Source: Escarpia spicata
Taxonomy: Eukaryota > Annelida > Polychaeta > Sabellida > Siboglinidae
Direction of reading: 5' to 3'
DNA length: 64,000 bases
Assembly (NCBI GenBank): GCA_963995525.1
Contig: OZ023206.1
Location: forward strand, 26,697,478 to 26,761,477
The notes under the pieces are model-generated. The model made no database searches. It was not told the DNA's origin and worked only from the letters and a program-made list of their open reading frames with translations. A program made the translations under genes and the position numbers. Positions 26,401 through 38,400 of the stretch are shown piece by piece. How positions within the stretch are numbered: the first letter of the stretch is position 1; each line of letters starts with the position of its first letter.

Positions 26401-29400
26401 GTTTTTATAAAAAAAAGTTACATTAAGTAATACTTCCTGGTTGTTACTAATAATACATGTTTCACCAGATGCTTGTTTTTTGCTTAGAATTAGAAATGTG
26501 ACTGTTTTTACTGGCATGTGGCTTATTTCAACACAATTTGACAGACACTTCTATTACTGAGATTTCCCCCCAAGGTTTTCCTGCCAAGTTGTCTCGTGAT
26601 ATTGTGTTACGAAGGGCCATGTGTTGAACTTGTTGTGGTAGACAAGATTGATTGACACCTGCTGGTTTCAGTCACGTGTCATTGCAAATGGCGGCTGAGA
26701 TCAGGCATTATCGTAAAATAAACAAAACTACCGTTAGTATTTGGTGATTTGACAGCTTGATGCATTTAGGTAATTATAATACAACAGCGTATTGGTATAT
26801 GAGAATAACCAGACTATTATGATCTGCATTCATGGTGAATGAATTTATGTTTGAACTGGGTTGACGCACATGGGATCATCACTATGTAAACATCGTCAGT
26901 TTCCAAGAATTTGAAAAGGGACTTTCCACACTAAAAATACTAGTTTTTAAAGGATTGATTGGTGACATATGGCGCTAGTGCCTTGGTTTTTTTAATAGTA
27001 CACATGTTCATACTGACACCTACTAATGTTCTATGAAGAAGACAAAAAATAAATCAACTGACATGATATCAGTGCAGCTACCTTAAAAACTTCGCTTTGT
27101 GGTTTTGTCATAAAGAGCAACTTTTGTGACTAGAATTTCAATAAAATATATGACAGAATGCAAGAACACACCACGTTCAACTGCACCCCTTTTCAAAAAT
27201 ATTGGGTGGGGTAAACCTATCTCCAGCCCCCGCTAAAAATATTGGGGGCTCAGTCCGCTAAAGCCCTCCGTTCCGACACCTGTGGTTATATGTCAAATAT
27301 ATATATACATTATATTTAAATTATTTATTTTTCATGAAATTTATTCTCTTCTATTTAGATTAATTTATTATTTATTTATCCAAAATGGCTATTAGATTCA
27401 ATTTGCGTTAACACATGTTTCACTCTGTATGTGCCCACTTATGGGGATCAAATACATTAATATGTATTTAAATACAAATATTCTTGAGGTGGTCAAATAC
27501 CTCTATAAGTATGTGGCTTTACTTTTGACTGGAATATGTGGTAAATTGTAAAATGGCCGAGCAACATATTTTACTCTCAAGAAGTTAAACAAGACTGGCA
27601 AATACAAATTTTAACTTGCCATGCCCAAAGTATTTGAAAGTATTTGAAAATGTCAAATACTTTAGAAAAATGTCTAAATACAAATATTTTAATTTCATTA
27701 ATGTCAAATACAATTACAAATACTTCAAAAAGTATTTAAATGCTCTCAAATACAAATGTATTTGATCCCATATCTGTAGGTGACATGACTGTAGCAATCT
27801 ATTACGGCCAGTCCGCCCTCTATAATTTAATGCTTAACATATTTTCGGACTCTATAAAGTTGTACGACAATCTCTTAGAGATGGTTACATAAGTTTACAG
27901 GCTCCCAAAACATACCGCATTATGTCTTGGTGATGGTTTAGTCATAACCACATATCGCATAGGAAATAAATCACTTCAGTGGTGCCACATACCTAGTGAA
28001 ACAAGTACTAATGCACATCAGAACTGGGCAAAAAAACTGGCCAGCATGGTAGGTAAATATCTCATGTCACATCTGTTGAATCTGTTGGCAAAACATGTAG
28101 ATGGTGGTTTGCCTATGTCACATTAAAAAATGTGCGCATGACCTCCATTAAGCTTTGCCACCAATGTTGATAGCAGTTATATACATGAAATACTTTACCA
28201 TATGAGCACTGCATGACAACTCATCAACCAAACCTTCCTTTCTGTGAAGAGAACTCAATAAATATGTGATTTGCAGCATTCTCACGAGTCGTCTGTTGAA
28301 GCAAGTGAGGACGCGCTATGGGCTGCGGAAAAAGAAAAACACTGCAGGCATCAGAAAGGAAGCCATAGCCCAGTTCGAGGAGATTCACAGGAATAAGGTG
28401 TGTTATAGGTGTAACAGCCGGTTTTGGGGTGTAACAGAAACTAATAATACATCAGACTATTGGTGTGTCACAATGATCTTCTAGATTTTATTTTTTACAG
28501 CATTTGGCAACTTTAAAAAACCTGACGTGTCTGTATATATTGTGGTTAGAGTATGATGGTCTCTTCCAACAAGGTCTTTTCAGAACATCATCGCCAAGTA
28601 CAGGAAATAACTATTTTTGTCGGTTTTTCGGGTGTCCAAAAACATACACTGTCCGATTACGTAACGTCATTACGGTAAGTGCATAACTATAAAATGTATT
28701 TACTTTCGGTAACTGAACATGTGATTTATTGCAGGCTGCCTACATAACATCAATGCCCGATATTCTCAAGTATGGCCCGAATTGCATCAGCCTCAAAGAC
28801 ATGATGGATGCCAATGCAGGCAAGTGAATCTTCACAATTGCCCAAAACTGCCCATACCACCAATACAGCAGACCCCTAAAATTCGTTCAAACAACCTTTA
28901 TTACAGACTGCCCAAAACTGCCCACACCACCATTACATCAGACCGCCCAAAACTGCCCACACCACCATTACATCAGACCGCCCAAAACTGCCCACACCAC
29001 CATTACATCAGACCGCCCAAAACTGCCCACACCACTATTACATCAGACCACCCAAAACCGCCAGTGCCACGATCAGAAAGAATATGGACCCCATAGAAAA
29101 TGGACCCTATTCCATTACGGAATATCGACACCCAGGTCCATAATCAGTGGGGGTCCATTTTCCATATATTTAATACAATATTATATGTCATAGAATATGG
29201 ACCCCCATAGAAAATGGACCCCTGGTTTATAATTTATTTCTAATCCTAACCCCAAAAACAACGAAATAAATGCAAGTAGGTTTTACATTAAACTTGCTCA
29301 GATATTTTCAATCACAATTTACCTTTTTACTTTATATGAAAAATGTATGGTGGGCGCAGTGTGAGTCCTAATCCTATGGCAGGGTTCTGTGATAGGATGT

Positions 29401-32400
29401 GACTGTGTCAGGTCCATATTCCATAATGGATTATGGTACAAATTTTCAGTCGGACATCAATATTTTACTCTTCGGACTGATACTTTCAGTATATTGATAT
29501 CATCATTATCAATGTTTACAAACTTTCGTCTGAGGAGGGGGGTTGGGGACTGGGGCCAGATGAAAGTAATTTTGTCTGATATCGGACATCAACATTCTAA
29601 ATAATACTTGAAGCTTTGTTGACATAACTGTTGACAAAGTCTACCTCTGGTCATACATAAATATGTTGATGGATGATAATCACATCTTGTCATTCCTTCT
29701 TCCAGGCAACACATCCAGATGCCCTATCCCTGCTGGGATCTTCCTACTGGTACCCAGATTACCCTCTCCCATTAACCCCTCCCCCACCCCAATATTTTAT
29801 TTTATTGTATGTTCATGGTATGTTTGATGTGACTACATGTCTTACTATCAATATTAATATCATGAAACATATTACTTCTTTATTATTTTGAATGGTTTAT
29901 TATTATTGTGTTATTAACCCTTTAAAAATAAAACTTGACCGTCCAGATGCCCGCTTCTTCAAGCGGCCGAAAGCATCATTTAGTTTTGACAATGCATATA
30001 GATGGCGTCATCTTCTGGATACTTACGTAACTTGTGTCACTGGATTCTCTAGTCTATCTTCTGTGCACTAGGGGTATTTTTCATATGGTTTTATATTGGA
30101 AGCTTTTGAACGAACGTTGTTTGAAAATATCGACTAACAAAAAGTTTGTAGATATGCATTGTATTCAATGCAGAAACAGCGTATCGCATTTCGCATGTTT
30201 AATTTAGAAGTTGATTAGTATATTTAGCACTGTCTTGTGCAGAATTCAATTATATTTAAGCTAAACACAACTTGCAATGTTACTGTTAGGAGAAAAAGTA
30301 CAAAAAAGGTAAATGCAAAAAACCAGGTGTATCCATTCCACATCATGGTGAGTTTGTGAGCGCACTGTGAGGATTCGGAGCACGTTTCATAAAGTCACAT
30401 CAGGTCTAAAGGGTTAAATACGTATTACTAAAACTTTGTGATATGTTGTAAGTGTATTTCAGAAAAAGATATACACAAATATTTAAATTTGTTCCTCTGT
30501 CTAGATTTTAATTTAAATATTTACTTTGTATTGTACAGGATGAAACACATTTTTCATTATTTTAATACTACAAGTAACAATGTATATATATATATATATA
30601 TATACATGGAAGTTCAATTTCCTAAACAAGCTCTCTTTCCCCTGGAGAGGGCAATGAAACCTCCCTTTTAGTCTCTCTTCCCCCCTGTAGAAGGCAGCTC
30701 TGTCTTCATCCCTGTCACACCCCAGTAGGTGACTTAATTAGGCTGCTCTGGACAAGTCCAGACATGTCCAGGGCTGACAAAGGGAGGGCAGGGAGGGGTG
30801 GGGTGGGGTGGGGATGGGTGATACTGGGATGGGGGTAATCTGGTCATCAGTAGGAAGCTCCCAGCAAGGATAGTACATCTGGATGTATTTACTGAAGAAG
30901 GAAACTCAAGATGTGATTATCACCCATGGACATATTTATGTATGACCAGACGTAGACTTTGGTTATTGTCATTAGTTCTGTCACCAAAGCTTCAAGTTTA
31001 ATTTATAAGTGGAATTATCTGACATAATCAATCCTACTTAGCTGGCACAATCAGACAGTGCTTGGAGTTGGAAAGATACCGGACAATCAGGAAAGGCGGA
31101 AATACTGTCAACAGGTCTGTGGATTGGAAAGTCAGTAAGTTGACTTGTTATTGCCTTGTCATATCAAAGAACGATACGGGTGTTGATTGCAATACATTGC
31201 ATCAAGAAGACAGCCTGGCTGAATCTAAGTGTACTGATCGAAAACTGCAAATCTGCATGCAAAATATCTACAGATGAAAGCGACGCTCACCGATTGTTGT
31301 ACATCCATCTCGGTTATAGAGAAAAAGCGACTGTATTGCGATCAACACACTCACTGTGTTGGTAAGTTTGACAGTCTGAACCATCACTCCAAAGGACACA
31401 GTTTGCGTGTGTGTCCTCTATGCATGAGCTGTGACTGAGTTCATATACCCATTGATGTTTCACAGATGGATGTTAATTCGTCAGCTGTGAGTACAAATTG
31501 TGAACAATGCGTGGATTGTGAAGCACCTGTTTGTGTCTGGACCAAGAACTGTGGCAGCACAGAAGAACAGAGAAACGGAACATCTAGCGACACGCAGCGA
31601 CTGTGTGATGTGTCTGCTGGTCAACAGATGTCGTCACTGACAACTCTATGTAAGACTGTGCTAGGCGGTGATCCAGCGCGTGTGTTTGATGTTTCACTGG
31701 AGAATTATTGTGGTGACATCCCGCCATTTACCAGTCTTCCTGTGTGTTACCAGTGTACAAGGGAAACGTTTGATGACACTACCGTCAGTGAAAAACCGCA
31801 CATTTCCCCTGAGCATGTATCTGCATCTATCACCAGCATCAGTAGCTCAGAATTACACATGTCAACCTCTACAGAAGCAGAACTGTCTGACAACATTTCT
31901 GAGCTTCATACTCAGAAAACTAGTTCATTTATGATCTGTTCTGAAAAGAGATTAAGTGACAAGATTAGCATCAGTCAAAGAACTGATGATGAAAATTATG
32001 ACGTCACTGATAATCCCCACACAGATGAACACCATGTGTGTCCTCTGAAAACGGCTCAAGGTCACATCTCAAGCAAAGATATCGCTACGTTGGTGGAGCA
32101 TTGTGAGCAACGACAACGCCATCTAGTAGATTACATTGCAGCCAATCGAGATCATCCAGCGTATGAGTTGGACGAATTAACAATGTATGTTCAGCTGATT
32201 GCCGACACGTTGGCGCTAGTCAAAATGGCGTCCTGCTGTGAGTCTCTGTCAGAGAGAGAATACAAGGAGCGATACATGAGGATTCTACAGTTAATCTTGA
32301 ACATTGAGGTTGCACGTTTGACTGACAAAGCATCGTTGCATGATGGTCTTATAATTGTATTTTCTTGGTATTTTATGCAGATTTTTGTATGTTGTTTAGT

Positions 32401-35400
32401 TGCAGCAATGTTCATGTATTGTTGAAATGCATCGATCTACAAAGACATGATTTGTTTGTTTCAGTGTTAATGAAAGTTCCATAATGTTCCACTAGGAGTC
32501 TGTTGAAGTTAACAAAACCAGTTAGCGGGAGATCATCCCCCCCCCCACACACACACATTGAATTTCATGGTGGGAGGTTTTTCAATGAGGTGTGATTAAT
32601 GTTTTTTTCCTACCAAATTTATTTTATCCAAATTAAGCATGACCTCTGTTTCTCTCAAAAACATGATTTTGGCATTATCTAGTTTATTTATATTAAATAA
32701 CTCATTAAATTATAATGTCAATAATATATGTAAAGGGTGTCAAATAAAAAACTTTGAAAAGTAATGAACAAAATCATAAAATCAGATACAATGAAACCGG
32801 AGTATTTTTGCATGAAATTGGGATGATGTTCAAACCTCATGACATATCAGGAGACTCTCTGGATATGTGACCCAGACTGACAAAGGCAGAAATAGTGACG
32901 GGGGAGGCAGGGTGTGGGATCTAGAAATTAGTAGGGAGATTCTCAGCAAAAATGGCCAGAACATCTGGATGTGTTTCCTGGAAGGAGGACAATGTTTGTT
33001 TGTTTTAAAACGTTGCTGACAGTGTTATTTTATGTTGATATGTACTTGACATGTCAAATGCTGCTTCTCAGTTTACACTTTTAGTGTATGCATGACCTTC
33101 GACCTCTGACTTCCGTACATTGAGTACCGAGTAGATTATCTGCCAGGGGTAGTGTACATAATCACCACCCCTGGCTTGAAAGGATGCTGATTCCAAGACG
33201 ATACTGACTGATATCTTCTGTTATAAACAAGCTACAGTGTGTATATATATATATATATATTACATAAATTATATAATTATTTTGATTATTAAAATAAATG
33301 TTTTGATTACCATATATCGTAAAAAGCTTTTCCAAAAACCTAATCATGTCCAATATGCAATGTTGTGTCCTGCATGATGGTTACGATTTCATTCTTGGAC
33401 ATGTTCGATTGGTTCATGACATCACTTGCATTTCCTAGTTATTTCAGATATCTTCAGCCACAAATTGGCCCACAAGTGTTAAATTTTCGCTAAGAGTTGA
33501 GCCTTTTTCATTGGGATGTGGATGTCGGTTGTCACAAATTTGTCCCAGTAAAAAGTGCCAAACTGTGGGGATCTCAGCCTTTTTTAGTCCTTTGGCCAAA
33601 GGTCCAAGGGACTATTGCCATCACTCTGCGTCCGCCGTCCTCCGTCTGCCGTTAGCTGCCGTATCTCAGAAACCGTTCAGCAACTTTTTCTCTAATTTTG
33701 CATAGACATATCTTAGGGCACTGTCACTATGCACGAGAAATCTGCATTTGATTGAATCATTTTAAGGGCTCCCTAGGGCCTCCAAGGACCCCAAAACTGG
33801 TAAAAATGTAACATTTGGCCTATTTTTTCAAAAAACTGTTCAGCAACTTTTTTTATAATTTTGCATAGATGTATCTTAGGGTGCTGCCACTATATACAAG
33901 AAATCTGTATTTGATTGAATCATTCTAAGGGCACCTAAGGGGCCCCCAAAGTGCAAAAGTTTTACATTATCTAGTGATGTGGTTTTGAGAAGGGCCCTTG
34001 AGACCACCCCCAACAGTAGATTTTGTTTAATGTGCCACAAAGTCAACACCATGACTAACCTCTGCAGCCAAGTGCTACTGTTCCATTGAGACCTTGACTA
34101 ATCTTTAATTGGTCACAGTGCCCAGGCAGAGTAGACACACTTGACCCCTATTAGATTGAATAGTTGCCTAACACTTTTTATCTTCAAAACTATTGATTTT
34201 CTATAATTGCAAGTTGTGTTTATTTTAATGTTCATTTAATTATTATAAAATGGTGTGACTGTGGTGTCTATTGGTTAAAGATGTATTATCTGTAGAAACC
34301 TGTAGGTGACAAACATAGAAAATTAATATTCTGGACAACTATAGAGTGAAATATCCTACACTTTAATGATATCAAATGCATTCTACTGTTCTGTTTACGC
34401 TTGCCATGCCTTGTGTAGACATGGTACTGTGTAAATCAATTGTATCAATATAGACTAATAATTACAGATTCACAATATAGTTGACACATGAAACAACCAA
34501 ATGTCAACCATTAGAAGTGTTGACATAGTTCCGCTATACACAAGCAAGAAATCTGTATTTGATTGAATCATTCTAGTGTCATCAGCATATAGTAGAACAT
34601 ACATTTTCTACATCGTCATCCCTAAGGTTGTTGTAAATTTCACCAGCTGCCATGTCAAGTCCGTTATAATTGTGACTAACAGTGTTCAAAATGATTCAGG
34701 TAAATAGCAAATAATAAAGGACACAAGTTTTCTCCTTGCCATACCTCTACATCACATGAGAAGAAGGCTGACACAGCCTGGCCCTGATTTATACATGATT
34801 TACTATTTTTGTATATGTTGTATACAACTTTCAACACAATACCATTAAGACCGCATGAAATTATCTTAGACCACAGGGAGGACTGGGCTGCTAAATCAAA
34901 TGCTTTCTTATAATCGATGAAGGCACAATAAAGCCTTTTGCGTCGAGACAAATACAATTCAACCAATACCCCTATTTGAACACTGCCTGTTCTTCACCTA
35001 TTACATTCGCTTTGTTAAGGTATGTGGTCAATCTGGTGTTCTGAACAATCACTAAGGATTAATGAACACTTGTGCAGAATGTCACCCACTTGGCAGGTTT
35101 AATTGATCTATTCAGCAATGAGGACACTGCTTAGGCCTGACTCTGGACACTGTCACTCACAGTGTTGTGTATTGTCTTAGTTGGTGCATTGAGCTAATCT
35201 ACTTGACCATGAATCAGTGGTGGCTCTGGTTGTGTATTACACCCAGCTGTGGAGCTAAGATTCTCTGTTTGATGGAAACTGTGACTAATGTGTAATTGGT
35301 CACTGGCAGTAGCTTGTGTCAAAAGACAGCATTAAGCCACTAGACCCCTGTTAAATTGGACAGTTGCCTGTAGGTTTAAAACTGTGTCAAACAGTGAGTC

Positions 35401-38400
35401 TACCTTTTGTTCTCAAATAATCTGTCCTCTTAGTTTTACACATGAAGACATAATCTGGCATAACTTGATAAGTCTTTGTAGCAGCACATTTGTACTTCCA
35501 GTGTATCATTGCAACATAACATACATATTACATACTGTGTGCCACATTTGAATGTTGTGCATGTAATATTTCCATGCAATCCATTTGCATATATAATGTA
35601 AAACTTCAACAGCCGTTTTCTTCATTTTCACTTTTTGATCCCTACCATGTTCAATGCTCCATAAGTTTGCCAATTTTTGTAGCAGTCATATTTTTTGAAA
35701 CCGTGTTAAGCACCCTACCAAACCTTTACAAGGATGTAAGAAAACAATGTTACAATTTTCACATATAGACGTATTAGTCCGAAGGACTTCAGGGCCACTT
35801 GGCCCATTTTTTCGATTTGAACATATGTGGTACCTGCTGCCACCACAGTGTTGTCTTTCACACTCTTTAATAATTTCTCGTATGCACCTGATTAGGAAGC
35901 AGCTCCGGCCATCATTGTGAACCAGGTGGTGTTGCTGAGTGCATCAGTTTCAGTCCAGTTTCACTTCAGTAGCCCCTGGCATATATCACCTTGCCTAAAC
36001 ATGCAAGTCTGGTTGAGCACATCCTTCAGTCATCTCGTTGCCATTCAAGTTAGGCCGATTTAGGTTGGACCAATCGTGCTGGTGTTACATGTAATGTTCA
36101 CCCAGTAGAATTAATTAATTTTATAGAATGTGCCCTAACACAAAATGGGCTGACTTGTTATTATTGGGATTTCCTGCTGGAATGTACCTTTGGTATGTGG
36201 CACAGGCATTTTCATGGGTCCCAATGTCAGGTAAACATTTGTACCCTGCACAGGATACATGCCAAGGGTAGTTTAGTCTACTACCTCTGCCACTGTGCTG
36301 CTACAAAAAGGAACAAGAACCAGTCGGTTAGAGAAAGAAACCATCATTCTTTGGAATACAAACTTTTGGAGTAACTATATTTAAAGCAAGCTGATAATAC
36401 ATTCATGGTGCACTCCCATAAGTACATTCTCTTCCACTTACTTCTTGCAGTTTATGCATAATTGTGGTCTTATATGTGCAAAATAGCTAATAAATAATTG
36501 TGTTGACATGAATAATTGTTGAAATGGTAATTTGTGATTAATAAAACATAATTCTAATAAAATAAATGCATAGAATTACATGAATTAGTCATATTAACAG
36601 GATTAATGCATAATTATGTAAGTAAGTAATTTATTTCCAACAACAACATAAAACAATTGTACATCCCGTTCTTCTAAAATACAACATTTTCAACATGTGA
36701 ACAAAAAAGTACTCATAAGTGTTGGTGGAAAGGGGGTGAACCGTAGTGTAATACTTGTGTTTGGTTCACCCCCAACCAGTATAGGTACTTATTGTAGTAA
36801 TATAACATATTACAAAATATTTCAGTTTCACAAATAATACAATATACAGTGCCTAGACAACGTAATGTCTTGTTAGAATATTTGGATGTTTTTCTCAGAT
36901 CTAGTACATAGATAGAAGATGGGACTTATAGTTTTTAAAAGCCTTTATGCTTCTACTGCCCAAAAAGGGGCGACTGTTCGATCGAAGACAGAATAAGAGA
37001 CGCATGACACAACAGGCAAGAATGTCTGGTGTCCAGCCCCTGCCACTAGGCGCTACTGGGGGGACCATGTGTTTTTATCACTGGTGCCTGGTTGCTGAGG
37101 CATTTTTTACCCAAGACAATGGCCACCAGCATGGTGAGTCGCACCTTTACGCTACGGCGCTCTTCGTGAATAAATGACATCTGGTCAAGAATCCCCGGGG
37201 GCGGAATACAACCCAATCGATAAGCATCGCATCGGTCCCAGAGAAAACTAATAATTGATCGTCTGTTTGTAGAGAACAAACGCCACCCATACCTACCTGC
37301 TCTGGCTAGTAAGTATTTTTTGGAAAATGGGTGTGCTGGGTTCAAGTATCCTATGTTAAGGTAGTTGGTAGGTTGGTAGGTATTTTGGGAACATGGGTGT
37401 GCTGGGTTCAAGTATCCTATGTTAAGGTATGTGGTAGGTCGGTAGGTATTTTGGGAACATGGGTGTGCTGGGTTCAAGTATCCTATCTTAAGGTAGTTGG
37501 TAGGTTGGTAGGTCGGTAGGTATTTTGGGAAAATGGGTGTACTAGGTTCAAGTATCCTATGTTAAGGTATGTGGTAGGTCGGTAGGTATTTTGGGAAAAT
37601 GGGTGTGCTGGGTTCAAGTATCCTATGTTAAGGTAGTTGGTAGGTCGGTAGGTATTTTGGGAAAATGGGTGTGCTGGGTTCAAGTATCCTATGTTAAGGT
37701 AGGTGGTAGGTCGGTAGGTATTTTGGGAAAATGGGTGTGCTGGGTTCAAGTATCCTATCTTAAGGTAGTTGGTAGGTCGGTAGGTATTTTGGGAAAATGG
37801 GTGTGCTGGGTTCAAGTATCCTATGTTAAGGTAGTTGGTAGGTCGGTAGGTATTTTGGGAAAATGGGTGTACTGGGTTCAAGTATCCTATGTTAAGGTAG
37901 GTGGTAGGTCGGTAGGTATTTTGGGAAAATGGGTGTACTGGGTTCAAGTATCCTATGTTAAGGTAGGTGGTAGGTCGGTAGGTATTTTGGGAAAATGGGT
38001 GTGCTGGGTTCAAGTATCCTATGTTAAGGTAGTTGGTAGGTTGGTAGGTCGGTAGATATTTTGGGAAAGTGGGTGTACTGGGTTCAAGTATCCTATGTTA
38101 AGGTAGTTGGTAGGTCGGTAGGTATTTTGGGAAAATGGGTGTGCTGGGTTCAAGTATCCTATGTTAAGGTAGTTGGTAGGTCGATAGGTATTTTGGGAAA
38201 ATGGGTGTGCTGGGTTCAAGTATCCTCTGTTAAGGTAGTTGGTAGGTCGGTAGGTATTTTGGGAAAATGGGTGTGCTGGGTTCAAGTATCCTATGTTAAG
38301 GTAGGTGGTAGGTCGATAGGTCGGTAGGTATTTTGGGAAAATGGGTGTGCTGGGTTCAAGTATCCTATGTTAAGGTAGTTAGTAGGTCGGTAGGTATTTT

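Larger units (their letters stand above)
32430..33587. other. 3' flank of the 319-residue ORF
   Basis: Holds a diverged copy of the arm repeat (32875-33010) and a CTGCCAGGGxTAGT to CCCTGGCTTG module at 33135-33185 that recurs at 51375-51425. No coding signal. Confidence 0.4.

Noticed and set aside
28782..29096. 104-residue frame rich in His/Pro/Thr
   Set aside because: It is a translation of the 35-bp minisatellite.
29706..29810. Possible TERF exon after CTTCTTCCAG
   Set aside because: The sequence is part of an inverted repeat whose other arm is at 30825-30970.
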